From positions 1 to 35,336 of the forward strand of contig CANRET010000018.1 in the NCBI GenBank assembly GCA_947629715.1: a DNA stretch of 35,336 nt. The letters are read 5' to 3'. Of this stretch, positions 24,908-35,200 are shown in pieces. The translations under genes and the position numbers were made by a program. The notes under the pieces are model-generated. The model did not search any database. It had not been told where the DNA came from and was given only the letters and a program-made list of their open reading frames with translations. Position 1 is the stretch's first letter; every line of letters begins with the position of its first letter. This DNA comes from an uncultured Akkermansia sp. Its GTDB lineage: Bacteria; Verrucomicrobiota; Verrucomicrobiia; Verrucomicrobiales; Akkermansiaceae.

Positions 24908-26488
24908 TCAGTCGTTCTCGTACTCGTAGGCGTAGGTCAACTCAGCCTCTTCGCCCGGTGGCACGGTAAACTTCCACGTGATGACGGAATGCGGATTGCC
25001 GGAGTAACTGGGACTCACGTTGATTTTACCCTCCTTGCCCGCTTCCGTCACGAGACCATTGACCTCTTTCGTGAGGCGCAGTTCCATCGGTCGATCGGAA
25101 CTGTTCCTGAGCGTGACGGTGCCCCGGAAGGCGCTCACCGTCACGGAATCGTTGCGTCGTCCGGGAACATTTCGCTCCTCGCGCTTCACCAACTCCTCGC
25201 TGCACTGCACCATGGCCTGCATGCTCTTGTTAAGCCGCAGCAGAGTTTCCGCTCCCGGCGCGGCAAAATAAAGCGTAGAGCGTGCGGCGATCTGTCCGCC
25301 CGTCGTGCAGGTCACAATTCCCGTGCTCCACGCCTGCTTGCTCGAGTTGCTGAGCCGGATACAATGCCATACATCCGCCACGGGATCGCCGCTCCGCGAA
25401 AGTCTTTCCAGCATCGATTGATTCGGCACGCGGCAAGTGTACACATGGCTGTAGGGGACCTCACAGGAGAACAGCTCGCGCAGGAGGCTCTTGCCTCGTT
25501 CGCAGCTGAAATGCGGCAGGGTGTAGAAGAAGAGATCTTCCACCTGCTTGCTGCCCTCCTCCCCCTCGTCATCTTCGAAATCATCCGATTCTGCTACGCA
25601 AGGCGCTGCCACGCCTGCGCTCATCATCCTCATGGAGTTGTTTCTCTCCTCCGTCAAAAAGCCCAGTCGCTTCAAAAAGTCCTGCAGCTTCATCGCGCGG
25701 TTGAGGGGAGAAGGCACTATCGCTTCGCCCAACGCCGGAAACCCGCTGACCAGCCGGAGCTCCACGTCCTTCATGTCGGCCAGCTCGTTGATGATGTTCG
25801 CGCGGCAAGTGAGCTTCGCCTTACCCTCCTCCCCGAGTTCCAGACTGTATTCCGGCAGCCAGCTCATGCTGTCGGACACGTAGCCGAAGCGCAGCTCCGC
25901 CCCCGGATTCGGCTTCTCCAGCTGCGCGGTCACGATGTTGCTCACCACCTTCTCCATCGGCTGCTGCGGCGCCTCCGCAAAGTCCACGCCCGTCACATCC
26001 TCGGCCGCCACGCTCTGCACACCGTTCGCCGTCTGCACAAAGAAAATTTTGGGTGCGCTCACGACCGCCGCTCTCTCCTGCTTCGGGAAGGAGCCTTTCG
26101 GCGACTCCCGCTTCGCTGTCGGCAGAAGTTTACCCTCCGCCTGACGATCCTTCTTCAGGAAAATCTTCACCTGCTTCCCCGCATTCGCCATCAACAAATC
26201 CGCGTAGTCGTAGCTCTCCATGACCGACTCGACCTCCACACTGCCACCCTCCAACTGCCGCACGCCGCTCGCCGCATCCCACCACACCGTGCCCAGCAGA
26301 GCATCGGGCATCCCGGTGATCCGCACACGCGACGCATCCGGGAGAGGCGCGCTCATCTCCACCCAGTTGCACCCATTCTTGAAAAGCGCAACCTTGCGCA
26401 CCTGCGCCTGCGCCGTCGCATCCTCAGCAGCGATCGCCGAGCCGCCCGCCAAGGCAGCCAGCAGGAGAAAAGCAGTTTTCGCATTCAT
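24908..26488 (-). CDS. Secreted DUF4139-type protein
   Basis: This 526-residue protein is exported: the signal peptide covers 1-20 (cleavage near AIA-AED). I chose the start at MNAKTAF over an ATG 12 codons upstream because it gives a normal signal peptide and follows GGAGG. Residues 28-70 (KVALFKNGCNWVEM...VRITGMPDALLGTVWW) match the opening strand pattern of DUF4139/MuiA-like proteins. Residues about 199-260 (LRFGYVSDSMSWLPEYSLEL, then NELADMKDVELRLVSG) match the DUF4139 core. The C-terminus carries the typical beta-strand block (TVTLRNSSDRPMELRL). A Glu/Asp-rich insert lies at 300-317. The family's function is poorly known. It converges with parC and is probably transcribed alone. Confidence 0.75.
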   Translation of the reverse strand: MNAKTAFLLLAALAGGSAIAAEDATAQAQVRKVALFKNGCNWVEMSAPLPDASRVRITGMPDALLGTVWWDAASGVRQLEGGSVEVESVMESYDYADLLMANAGKQVKIFLKKDRQAEGKLLPTAKRESPKGSFPKQERAAVVSAPKIFFVQTANGVQSVAAEDVTGVDFAEAPQQPMEKVVSNIVTAQLEKPNPGAELRFGYVSDSMSWLPEYSLELGEEGKAKLTCRANIINELADMKDVELRLVSGFPALGEAIVPSPLNRAMKLQDFLKRLGFLTEERNNSMRMMSAGVAAPCVAESDDFEDDEGEEGSKQVEDLFFYTLPHFSCERGKSLLRELFSCEVPYSHVYTCRVPNQSMLERLSRSGDPVADVWHCIRLSNSSKQAWSTGIVTCTTGGQIAARSTLYFAAPGAETLLRLNKSMQAMVQCSEELVKREERNVPGRRNDSVTVSAFRGTVTLRNSSDRPMELRLTKEVNGLVTEAGKEGKINVSPSYSGNPHSVITWKFTVPPGEEAELTYAYEYEND

Positions 26489-26494
26489 AGCCTC

Positions 26495-26524
26495 CGTATA
26501 GCACAATCCACCGCGCCATGTCAA
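26495..26524 (-). promoter_or_regulatory. Candidate promoter of the DUF4139 gene
   Basis: On the minus strand a perfect TTGACA (26519-26524) is followed after 18 bases by TATACG (26495-26500). The predicted transcript would begin within a few bases of the ATG at 26488. It would be leaderless or nearly so, although a GGAGG lies just before the start. The clash makes the call uncertain. Confidence 0.35.
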
Positions 26525-26605
26525 GGTCTATCGACCGCGCGTCGAGGCAACCGAAAAGCGCGACGCTCATCGCCTCTCATGAAAGCCGCGCTCGCCCTTC
26601 CCTTA

Positions 26606-27235
26606 TCAACCGTATTCCACGTAGCGCAAGCGATCCCGCAGCAGCTCGCAGTCTTTCTTCCCTTGCGACGTAAGTTCTCCGGCGTGCTTCCTCAAGGCTA
26701 TCTCCGCGTGCATCATCGCGCTGCACGCTGCATAATACGTGCGCGGAGCCGACACCTGACGCGCCGTGAGACTCTGCGCGCACGCACGCAGCCACGGCTG
26801 CAGCTCGTAACCTCCCCCAACCTGCACCACCAGTTCGTTGTCCTCCATAATGGGCGTGCCGTAGGAGCGTCCCGCGTAGGGAACCGGCGTCGTGGGCGCT
26901 TGGCTGAGTTTCGCGCACACCAGCCCGTAATCCTGCCGCCCCTGTGCGGAGAGCGCTGCCTGCTGTTCCTCGAGTCCTCGCTTACACGTCTTGAGGTGCG
27001 AGAACATCGCATCGCTCCACTTTTCATACGCCGCCGGATCCACTCCCGCTACAAGATGCCGCCCCCACGCAGTCAGCTCATAGCCCTGAGCCGTGCTCTG
27101 CACAAGCCATGCGGGGTCGCTCTCCTCGATGTTCGGGTTGTTCATCGAGTGGTAGTACTTCGGCAAAGAATCGCTTTCACACCCACTCAGCGCCACCGCC
27201 ATTCCCAGCATCATCACGATTTGTTTCGCTCTCAT
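26606..27235 (-). CDS. Lipoprotein with an internal duplication
   Basis: This 209-residue lipoprotein has its lipobox at ALSGC (Cys19). The mature part holds two copies of a helical unit of about 60 residues, at 51-110 and 142-203. Both open with GYEL..W.R, continue through an Ala-rich helix, and close with LS.QG..D..L(V/L)..KL-like or LTSQGKKDCELLRDRL sequence. No family is recognised. It begins 21 bases after the stop of a large Sel1 protein and ends 117 bases before the DUF4139 gene, so it is probably the last gene of the Sel1 operon. Confidence 0.7.
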   Translation of the reverse strand: MRAKQIVMMLGMAVALSGCESDSLPKYYHSMNNPNIEESDPAWLVQSTAQGYELTAWGRHLVAGVDPAAYEKWSDAMFSHLKTCKRGLEEQQAALSAQGRQDYGLVCAKLSQAPTTPVPYAGRSYGTPIMEDNELVVQVGGGYELQPWLRACAQSLTARQVSAPRTYYAACSAMMHAEIALRKHAGELTSQGKKDCELLRDRLRYVEYG

Positions 27236-27256
27236 CTGTTTTGTCTCGTTGGTTGG

Positions 27257-30133
27257 TTAAAACTTTAACTTCCGCAGATTATCCGCCGCCGCTTCGTTCC
27301 CCTGATCCGCTGCCATTTGGTAAAGACGACGAGCCTCCGCCCGATCCTGTCTTACTCCCTTCCCTGTGTAATAACAATTAGCTAAACTGCACTGCGCACG
27401 TGCATTTCCCTGATCTGCTGCCAAGCGGTATAACTTCACCGCCTCCGGCATATCCTTGCTCACACCCCGGCCGTTCTCATAGCACCAGCCAAGATTACAC
27501 TGCGCATTCGCATTCCCCTGATCTGCTGACAAGCGATACAGTCTCACCGCCTCCATCATGTTTTTGCTCACGCCGTTGCCGTACTCATAGCACACGCCAA
27601 GGTTACACTGAGCTTGCGCATTTCCCCGATCCACCGCCAAGCGATACAGTCTCACTGCCTCTGCATAATCCTTGCTTACGCCATTGCCGTTGTAATGGCA
27701 CCAGCCAAGGCCACACTGCGCTCCCGCATTCCCCTGATCCGCCGCCATGCGATACCACTTCACCGCCTCTGCGTAATCCTTGCTCACTCCCAGGCCGTTG
27801 GCATAGCAAATGCCAAGGTTACACTGCGCACCCACATTTCCCTGCTCCGCCGCTAGGCGATACAGTCTCACCGCCTCCATCATATCCTTGCTCACTCCCA
27901 GGCCTTTCTCATAGCAGAAGCCAAGATTGTTCTGCGCGTACATGTTTCCCTGATCCGCTGCCATGCGATACCACTTCACCGCCTCCGTCATGTCCTTGCT
28001 CACTCCATTGCCGTACTCATAGCACAAGCCAAGGTTACACTGCGCACCCGCATGCCCCTGCTCCGCTGCTTTGCGATACCACTTCACCCCCTCCCTCTCA
28101 TCTTTACTCACTCCCAAGCCGTTCCTATAGCACACGCCGAGATCATTCTGGGCAATCACATTTCCCTGATCCGCCGCTTTCCGATACCACTTCACGGCTT
28201 CAGCCATATCCTTGCTCACCCCCAAGCCGTTCTGATAGCACCACCCGAGGTTACGCTGCGCACTCGCATGCCCCTGCTCCGCAGCCAAGCGGCATAACTT
28301 CACCGCCTCTGCGTAATCCTTGCTCACTCCAGTGCCGTACTCATAGCACACGCCAAGGTTAAACTGCGCGTACATGTTTCCCTGATCCGCTGACAAGCGG
28401 TACAGCCTCACCGCCTCCGTCATGTCCTTGCTCACTCCCCTGCCGTACTCATAGCACCAGCCAAGGTTACACTGCGCATACGCATACCCCTGATCCGCTG
28501 CTTTGCGAAACCACTTCACCGCCTCTGCGTAGTCTTTGCTCACTCCATTGCCATCTCGATAGACGCAACCGAGGCTATGCTGCGCACGCGCATACCCCTG
28601 ATCTGCCGCCTTGCGGTATAGCCTCACCGCCTCCATCATATCCTTGCTCACTCCAGTGCCGTACTCATAGCACCAACCAAGGTTACACTGCGCACGCGCA
28701 TTTCCCTGATCTGCCGCTAAGCGGTACAGCCTCACTGCCTCCGTCATGTTCTTGCTCACTCCATTGCCGTACTCATAGCACACGCCAAGGTTACACTGCG
28801 CACATGGCTCCCCCTGCTCCGCTGCCTTGCGGTACAGCCTCACCGCCTCCATCACATCCTTGCTCACTCCCAAGCCTTTTTCGTAGCAAAAACCAAGGTG
28901 AGTTTGCGCATTCGCATTCCCCTGATCCACTGCTTTGCGATACCACTTCACCGCCTCTGCGTAGTCCTTGCTCACTCCCAAGCCGTCTCTGTAGCACACG
29001 CCAAGGCTACACTGTGCACGCGCATACCCCTGCTCCGCTGCCATGCGATACAACTTCACCGCCTCCGTCATGTCCTTGCTCACTCCAGCGCCTGTCTCGT
29101 AACACCAGCCAAGGTTACACTGCGCACGCGCATTCCCCTGATCCGCCGCCATGCGGTACCACTTCACCGCCTGCGCTATATCCTTACCCACACCCCAACC
29201 ATTCTCATAATTTCTTGCTAACTCATACTGCGCTTCCAGATCTCCTTGCGGAGCTGCCTTCAAATACCACTTTACCGCCTCACTCGCATCCTTATTAACA
29301 CCAATTCCGTAATCATAGCATTTCCCGAGAATACACTGCGCACGCGCATTCCCCTGATCCGCCGCCATGCGGTACCACTTCAACGCCTCCGTCATATCCT
29401 TGCTCACTCCCCAGCCGTTAGCATAGCAATTGCCAAGGTTACACTGAGCCGTCGCATTCCCCTGCTCCGCCGCTTTGCGATACAGCCTCACTGCCTCCGT
29501 CATGTTCTTGCTCATGCCGTTGCCGTACTCATAGCACACGCCAAGGTTACACTGCGCAGCCGCATTTCCCTGATCTGCAGCCAAGCGGTACAGCCTCACT
29601 GCCTCCGTCATGTCCTTACGCACCCCCTTGCCAAACTCATGGCACACGCCAAGGTTGAACTGCGCCTCGGCGTTGCCGTCCTCCGCCGCTTCGCGCAAAT
29701 ACTCCAGCGCCTCCCTTTCCTTCCCTTCTTTGGTCAGCCGCTGATACGCAACGTACGGATCCTCCCGAAGCGCATAGTACGCCCCTACGCCGCCGCCGAT
29801 CAAGATCACCAACCCGGCCGCCACCGCCGCCCACAACTTGCGTCGCCCTCCCTTCTTTGTCGGCGTCGTCTGCGGCGCCACTGCCGGTGTTGGACTTTGA
29901 ACCGGCGTCGCCGTGGTCGGAATGGTATCAGAAGCAGGCGCAGGCGCTGCGGTCGTGACTGCCGAGTCCTTGCTCTTCAGCTCCGCTGCCTTGCGAAACC
30001 AGGCCAAGGCTTCTTCCTCATTCTTTTCCACGCCTTCGCCCTTCATGTAGCATTCCGCAAGCTTCATGGCAGCCTCCGCGTCTCCGCGTTCCGCCGCTTC
30101 GCGTACCCAATGGATCATGTCGTTTTCGTTCAT
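27257..30133 (-). CDS. Membrane-anchored giant Sel1-repeat protein A
   Basis: This is a 958-residue protein. The start MNENDMIHWV is chosen because the paralogues begin at the same place; an ATG nine codons upstream is an unconserved extension. Residues 1-50 form one Sel1-like unit, 51-92 a Pro/Ala/Thr-rich linker, 93-99 a basic patch (KKGGRRK) and about 101-120 a transmembrane helix. The rest is about 23 Sel1 repeats of 36 residues (pattern AQCNLGVCYEYGNGVSKDMTEAVRLYRLAADQGN). Positive residues before the helix imply that the repeats lie in the periplasm. Sel1 solenoids bind partner proteins. Many repeats carry paired cysteines as in disulfide-rich Hcp proteins. It is the third large Sel1 gene of a tandem series. 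Confidence 0.85.
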   Translation of the reverse strand: MNENDMIHWVREAAERGDAEAAMKLAECYMKGEGVEKNEEEALAWFRKAAELKSKDSAVTTAAPAPASDTIPTTATPVQSPTPAVAPQTTPTKKGGRRKLWAAVAAGLVILIGGGVGAYYALREDPYVAYQRLTKEGKEREALEYLREAAEDGNAEAQFNLGVCHEFGKGVRKDMTEAVRLYRLAADQGNAAAQCNLGVCYEYGNGMSKNMTEAVRLYRKAAEQGNATAQCNLGNCYANGWGVSKDMTEALKWYRMAADQGNARAQCILGKCYDYGIGVNKDASEAVKWYLKAAPQGDLEAQYELARNYENGWGVGKDIAQAVKWYRMAADQGNARAQCNLGWCYETGAGVSKDMTEAVKLYRMAAEQGYARAQCSLGVCYRDGLGVSKDYAEAVKWYRKAVDQGNANAQTHLGFCYEKGLGVSKDVMEAVRLYRKAAEQGEPCAQCNLGVCYEYGNGVSKNMTEAVRLYRLAADQGNARAQCNLGWCYEYGTGVSKDMMEAVRLYRKAADQGYARAQHSLGCVYRDGNGVSKDYAEAVKWFRKAADQGYAYAQCNLGWCYEYGRGVSKDMTEAVRLYRLSADQGNMYAQFNLGVCYEYGTGVSKDYAEAVKLCRLAAEQGHASAQRNLGWCYQNGLGVSKDMAEAVKWYRKAADQGNVIAQNDLGVCYRNGLGVSKDEREGVKWYRKAAEQGHAGAQCNLGLCYEYGNGVSKDMTEAVKWYRMAADQGNMYAQNNLGFCYEKGLGVSKDMMEAVRLYRLAAEQGNVGAQCNLGICYANGLGVSKDYAEAVKWYRMAADQGNAGAQCGLGWCHYNGNGVSKDYAEAVRLYRLAVDRGNAQAQCNLGVCYEYGNGVSKNMMEAVRLYRLSADQGNANAQCNLGWCYENGRGVSKDMPEAVKLYRLAADQGNARAQCSLANCYYTGKGVRQDRAEARRLYQMAADQGNEAAADNLRKLKF
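27270..29716 (-). repeat. Tandem 108-bp Sel1-coding repeats of protein A
   Basis: About 23 in-frame units of 108 bases encode 36-residue Sel1 repeats. Units are strongly alike at DNA level, with recurring CTTGCTCACTCC and GCACACGCCAAGGTTACA blocks on the plus strand. This makes the region prone to unit gain or loss and to assembly collapse. Confidence 0.8.
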
Positions 30134-30156
30134 ATTGTTTATATCGTTCGAGTTTC

Positions 30157-31866
30157 TCAAAAACGTAATTTCCTGAGATCTTCCTTCGCACCCTCATGCC
30201 CCTGATCCGCTGCTTTCTGAATCCACCGCCTTGCCTCAGCTCGATCCCTACGTACACCAATACCATTATAGTATCTCACGCCAAGACTCCACTGAGCCTG
30301 CGCAAGCCCCTGTTCCGCCGCCAGGCGAAACCACTTCACCGCCTCTGTCACATCCTTACTCACGCCTGTACCATTATAGTAGGACACGCCAAGATTATAC
30401 TGCGCATCCGCATCCCCCTGCTCCGCTGCCAGGCGATACCATTTTACTGCTTCTCTCTCATCTTTGCTCACTCCTTTGCCGTTATCATAACTCACGCCAA
30501 GATTATACTGCGCCTGCGCATCCCCCTGTTCCGCCGCCAGGCGAAACCACTTCATCGCCTCCGCCGCGTCCTTGCTCACTCCATCGCCGTTGTAATAGCA
30601 CACGCCAAGATTCAACTGCGCATTCGCATGCCCTTGCTCCGCTGCTGCGCGATACCACTTCATCGCCTCCGCCGCGTCCTTGCTCACTCCATCGCCGTTA
30701 CCATAACACACGCCAAGGTTTTTCTGCGCCTCCGCATTCCCCTGCTCCGCCGCATTCCGCCACCACTTCACCGCCTCTGTCATGTTCTTGCTCACTCCAT
30801 CGCCGTTGTAATAGCACACGCCAAGCTTGCGCTGCGCCTCTGCATCCCCCTGCTCTGCGGCCAAGCGCAACCATTTCACCGCCTCCGTCATGTCCCCGCT
30901 CAACTCATATCTCGCATAGCACACACCGAGGGCAACCTGCGCCGCTTCAACCCCCTGCTCTGCCGCCAGGCGAAACCACTTCACCGCCTCCGTCACATCC
31001 TTGCTCACTCCATCGCCGTTGTAATAGCACACGCCAAGATTCAACTGCGCATTCGCATGCCCTTGCTCCGCTGCTGCGCGATACCACTTCACCGCCTCCG
31101 CTATGTCCTTATTCACCCCCGAGCCGTTCGCATAGCACCAGCCAAGATTATTCTGCGCATCCGTGTCCCCCTGCTCCGCTGCCGCGCGATACCACTTCAC
31201 CGCCTCCGCGTAATTCTTGCTCACCCCCCAACCGTTCGCATAGCACACGCCAAGATTATACTGCCCCTGTGCATTCCCCTGCTCCGCTGCCGCGCGGAAC
31301 CACTTCACTGTCTCCGCGTAATTCTTGCTCACCCCATTGCCGTTCGCATAGCACACGCCAAGATTCCACTGCGCCACCGCATGCCCCTGATCCGCTGCCT
31401 TCTGCCACCACTTCACCGCCTCTGTCATATCCTTACTCACTCCGCTGCCGCCCGCATAGCACACGCCTAAGTATGTCTCTGCGTTTGCATGTCCCTGCTC
31501 CGCTGCCGCACGAAACCACTTCACTGCCTCCGCGTAATTCTTGCTCACTCCATCGCCGTTCGCATAGCACAAGCCAAGCTTGCACTGCGCATCCGCATCC
31601 CCCTGCTCCGCTGCCGCGCGATAACCCTGCACCTCCTTCGTAGGCTGATCCGAATCAGACGTTTCATCATCTTCCTGAAGGAGAAATCTCAATAACGGAT
31701 TGTTCGCTTCGTCAGCCTGAGCAACCACCGATACTCCACCTGCCACGCAGAGCAATCCAAACAACAAAGGCATACACATACCCCGACATGCCTGGGACAC
31801 ACTGCTCCCTGCACGATTTACCTTCTTTTCTTTATCTTGTCGATTTTGTCCGCCTTCTTTTTTCAT
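30157..31866 (-). CDS. Secreted Sel1-repeat protein B
   Basis: This 569-residue protein has a basic N-terminus followed by a hydrophobic segment (about 30-48) and a likely cleavage site near AQA-DE, so it is exported or anchored by its N-terminus. It lacks the MNENDMIHWV leader, Pro-rich linker and internal helix of its neighbours. From about residue 77 it consists of about 13 Sel1 repeats (EAVKWYRAAAEQG type), ending in AKEDLRKLRF. One repeat near 30885-30945 is aberrant, with CYARYELSGDMTEAV replacing the usual GxGV loop; protein C has the same oddity. The end is followed within 24 bases by protein A's start. Confidence 0.82.
   Translation of the reverse strand: MKKEGGQNRQDKEKKVNRAGSSVSQACRGMCMPLLFGLLCVAGGVSVVAQADEANNPLLRFLLQEDDETSDSDQPTKEVQGYRAAAEQGDADAQCKLGLCYANGDGVSKNYAEAVKWFRAAAEQGHANAETYLGVCYAGGSGVSKDMTEAVKWWQKAADQGHAVAQWNLGVCYANGNGVSKNYAETVKWFRAAAEQGNAQGQYNLGVCYANGWGVSKNYAEAVKWYRAAAEQGDTDAQNNLGWCYANGSGVNKDIAEAVKWYRAAAEQGHANAQLNLGVCYYNGDGVSKDVTEAVKWFRLAAEQGVEAAQVALGVCYARYELSGDMTEAVKWLRLAAEQGDAEAQRKLGVCYYNGDGVSKNMTEAVKWWRNAAEQGNAEAQKNLGVCYGNGDGVSKDAAEAMKWYRAAAEQGHANAQLNLGVCYYNGDGVSKDAAEAMKWFRLAAEQGDAQAQYNLGVSYDNGKGVSKDEREAVKWYRLAAEQGDADAQYNLGVSYYNGTGVSKDVTEAVKWFRLAAEQGLAQAQWSLGVRYYNGIGVRRDRAEARRWIQKAADQGHEGAKEDLRKLRF
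30170..31638 (-). repeat. Tandem 108-bp Sel1-coding repeats of protein B
   Basis: About 13 units of about 108 bases. Several are nearly identical to units of the array at 32240-34788, including one odd 105-base unit, which points to recent exchange between the two genes. Confidence 0.75.
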
Positions 31867-31947
31867 TGGTATGTCAGATAGTTTTGTCAGCTGAGAATTT
31901 AATGAATTTCCTGTTCTGAAGAATCCGATTTCGATGCTTTTTCTTAA

Positions 31948-32196
31948 TCAATGCCATAATCGTTCACTCTCCCGAATCCTCATGACAGATGCTCTTCCCA
32001 TTCTCAACTGACTTGCGGATGGTCTGGCGCCTTCATATCCCTGCTCCGCCGCCTTGCGGAACCACGCCAGGGCTTCTTCCTCGTTCTTTTCCACGCCTTC
32101 GCCCTTCATGTAGCATTCTGCAAGTGTCATAGCAGCCTCCGCGTCCCCGCGTTCCGCCTCTTCCCGCACCCAATGGATCATATCGTTCTCGTTCAT
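31948..32196 (-). pseudogene. Truncated paralogue of the Sel1 membrane proteins (N-terminal unit only)
   Basis: The 82-residue product starts with the same leader as the large proteins (MNENDMIHWVREEAERGD...EEALAWFRKAAEQG). After one Sel1-like unit it leaves the family pattern (ARPSASQLRMGRASVMR) and stops. The linker, membrane helix and repeats are gone. It lies between the genes for proteins C and B and looks like a deletion product of a full copy. A functional small cytoplasmic adaptor cannot be excluded, since the conserved cytoplasmic unit is intact. Confidence 0.65.
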
Positions 32197-32223
32197 TTTT
32201 TCAGAATGTTATCGTTCGTATTT

Positions 32224-35200
32224 TCAGAAACGCAGATTCTGAAGAGCCTTCTTTGCCGCCTCGTCCCCCTGCTCCGCTGCCGCTCGGTACCACTTCACCG
32301 CCTCTGCCATGTCCCTACTCACCCCCCAGCCGATCTCATAGCACACGCCAAGGCTAAATTGCGCCCCTGCATGCCCCTGTTCTGCCGCCAGGCGAACCCA
32401 CTTCACCGCCTCTGTCATGTCCTTGCTCACCCCATCACCTTCTTCATAACATAGGCCAAGCAAAAACTGCGCATCTGCATTCCCCTGCTCCGCTGCCGCG
32501 CGATACCACTTCACTGCCTCCTTCAAGTTCTTGCTCACTCCTTTGCCGGTCGCATAGCACTTGCCGAGGTTACACTGCGCATCCGCTTGCCCCTGCTCCG
32601 CTGCCGCGCGAAACCACTTCACTGCCTCCTTCAAGTTCTTGCTCACTCCATTGCCGGTCGCATAGCACACGCCAAGTCCACACTGCGCACCCGCTTGCCC
32701 CTGCTCCGCTGCAGCACGATACCACTTCACCGCCTCCGCTATGTCCTTACTCATTCCATTGCCGCTCTCATAGCACACACCAAGCTTGTACTGCGCCTCT
32801 GCATCGCCCTGCCCCGCCGCCGCGCGGAGCCACTTCACCGCCTCCGTCATGTCCTCGCCCAACTCATATCTCGCATAGCACACACCGAGGGCAACCTGCG
32901 CCACCTCAACCCCCTGCTCCGCCGCCAGGCGAAACCACTTCACCGCCTCTGTCACATCCTTGCTCACTCCATCGCCGTTGTAATAGCACACGCCAAGTCT
33001 GCACTGCGCCTCCGCATCCCCCTGCTCCGCTGCTGAGCGATACCACTTCACCGCTTCCGCCATGTCCTTGCTCACCCCCTCGCCGTTCGCATAGCACCAG
33101 CCAAGATTATTCTGCGCATCCGTGTACCCCTGCTCCGCTGCCGCGCGATACCACTTCACCGCCTCCGCGTAATTCTTGCTCACCCCCCAACCGTTCGCAT
33201 AGCACACGCCAAGGTTATACTGCCCCTGTGCATGCCCCTGCTCCGCTGCCGCGCGAAACCACTTCACTGCCTCCGCGTAATTCTTGCTCACTCCATTGCC
33301 GTTGTAATAGCACACGCCAAGATTCAACTGCGCATTCGCATTCCCCTGCTCCGCTGCTGAGCGATACCACTTCACCGCCTCTGCTATGTCCTTATCCACC
33401 CCCGAGCCGTTCGCATAGCACCAGCCAAGGCTATTCTGCGCCTTCGCATCCCCCTGCTCCGCTGCTGCGCGATACCACTTCACCGCCTCCGCGTAATTCT
33501 TGCTCACTCCATTGCCGTTCGCATAGCACACGCCAAGGTTATACTGCCCCTGTGCATTCCCCTGCTCCGCTGCCGCGCGAAACCACTTCACTGCCTCCGC
33601 GTAATTCTTGCTCACTTCATTGCCGTTCGCATAGCACACGCCAAGATTCCACTGTGCCACCGCATGCCCCTGCTCCGCTGCCTTCTGCCACCACTTCACC
33701 GCCTCCGCCACATCCTTGCTCACCCCCTCGCCGTTCGCATAGCACACCCCGAGGGCAGCCTGTGCCTGAGCATACCCCTGCTCCGCTGCCTTCTGCCACC
33801 ACTTCACCGCCTCCATCAGGTCCTTGCTCACTCCATTGCCTTTCTCATAGCACCAACCAAGGTTATTCTGCGCCTCCGCATATCCCTGCTCCGCTGCCGC
33901 TCGGTACCACTTTACTGCCTCCGCCACATCCTTGCTCACCCCCTCGCCATTCGCATAGCACACCCCGAGGGCGCCCTGCGCCCCAGCATGCCCCTGCTCC
34001 GCTGCCTTTTGCCACCACTTCACCGCCTCCGCCACATCCTTGCCCACTCCTGAGCCGGCGTAATAGCACCCTCCAAGATTAGACTGAGCCTTCGCATTCC
34101 CCTGTTCCGCCGCTGTGCGATACCACTTCACCGCCTCCGCTATGTCCTTATCCACCCCCTCGCCGTTCGCATAGCACACCCCGAGGGCGTACTGCCCCTC
34201 CGCATTTCCCTGTTCCGCAGCCATGCGATACCACTTTGCCGCTTCCGTCATGTCCTTACTCACTCCCCAACCGTTCGCATAGCACGCGCCGAGGGCGCCC
34301 TGCGCCCCAGCATGCCCCTGCTCCGCTGCCTTCTGCCACCACTTCACCGCCTCTGTCACATCCTTGCGCACTCCATTGCCGCTGTAATAGCACGCGCCGA
34401 GGCCACACTGCGCATAGGGGTCCCCCTGCTCTGCCGACGTGCGATACCATTTCACCGCCTCCGCCATGTCCTTACTCACTCCCCAGCCATTCTCATAACA
34501 CACGCCAAGCTCGCCCTGCGCAGCGATGTTGCCTCCCTCTACCGCCGCTCGATACCACTTCACCGCCTGCTCATAATCCTTGCGCACTCCATTGCCTCTC
34601 TTATAGCACACTCCGAGCCTGCACTGCGCCTCTGCATTTCCTTGCTCCGCCGCCGCGCGATACCATTTCACCGCCTCCGCCATATCCTTGCTCACACTCT
34701 CGCCGTTCGCATAGCACTCACCGAGTTTACCCTGCGCGACGGCGTTGCCGTCCTCCGCTGCCTCGCGCAGGCGCTCCATCGCCTCGATCACCTTCCCTTC
34801 TTTGGTCAACCTCTGATACGCAACGTACGGATCCTCCCGCAGCACGTAGTACGCCCCCACGCCTCCGCCTATCATGACCACCAACCCTGCAGCCACGGCC
34901 ACCCACAACTTGCGTCGTCCTCCCTTCTTCGGCTGCGTCGTCTGCGGCGCCACTGCCGGAGTCGGTGCCACCGGTGCCGGTGTCGAACTTTGAGCCGGCG
35001 CCACCGTGGTCGGAGCGAGATCAGAAGCCGACTCAGGCGCTGCGTCTGTGGCTGCCGAGCCCTTACTCTTCATCTCTGCTGCCTTGCGGAACCACGCCAG
35101 GGCTTCTTCCTCATTCTTTTCCACGCCCTCGCCCTTCATGTAGCATTCCGCAAGTGTCATGGCAGCTTCCGCGTCCCCACGCTCCGCCTCTTCCCGTACC

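Noticed and set aside
24989..27268. Open frame of about 760 codons on the plus strand opposite the DUF4139 and lipoprotein genes
   Set aside because: The composition (His, Arg, Leu) is typical of a mirror frame, it spans two genes with good signal peptides on the other strand, and it shows no domain.
27257..34788. Regular repeats that could suggest a CRISPR array
   Set aside because: The unit is 108 bases, fully coding and without unique spacers; it encodes Sel1 repeats.
29246..34877. Long plus-strand repetitive open frames rich in Pro, Ser, Thr and His
   Set aside because: They are the reverse-strand reading of the 108-bp Sel1 units. Periodicity keeps them open, and no start signals or domains are seen.
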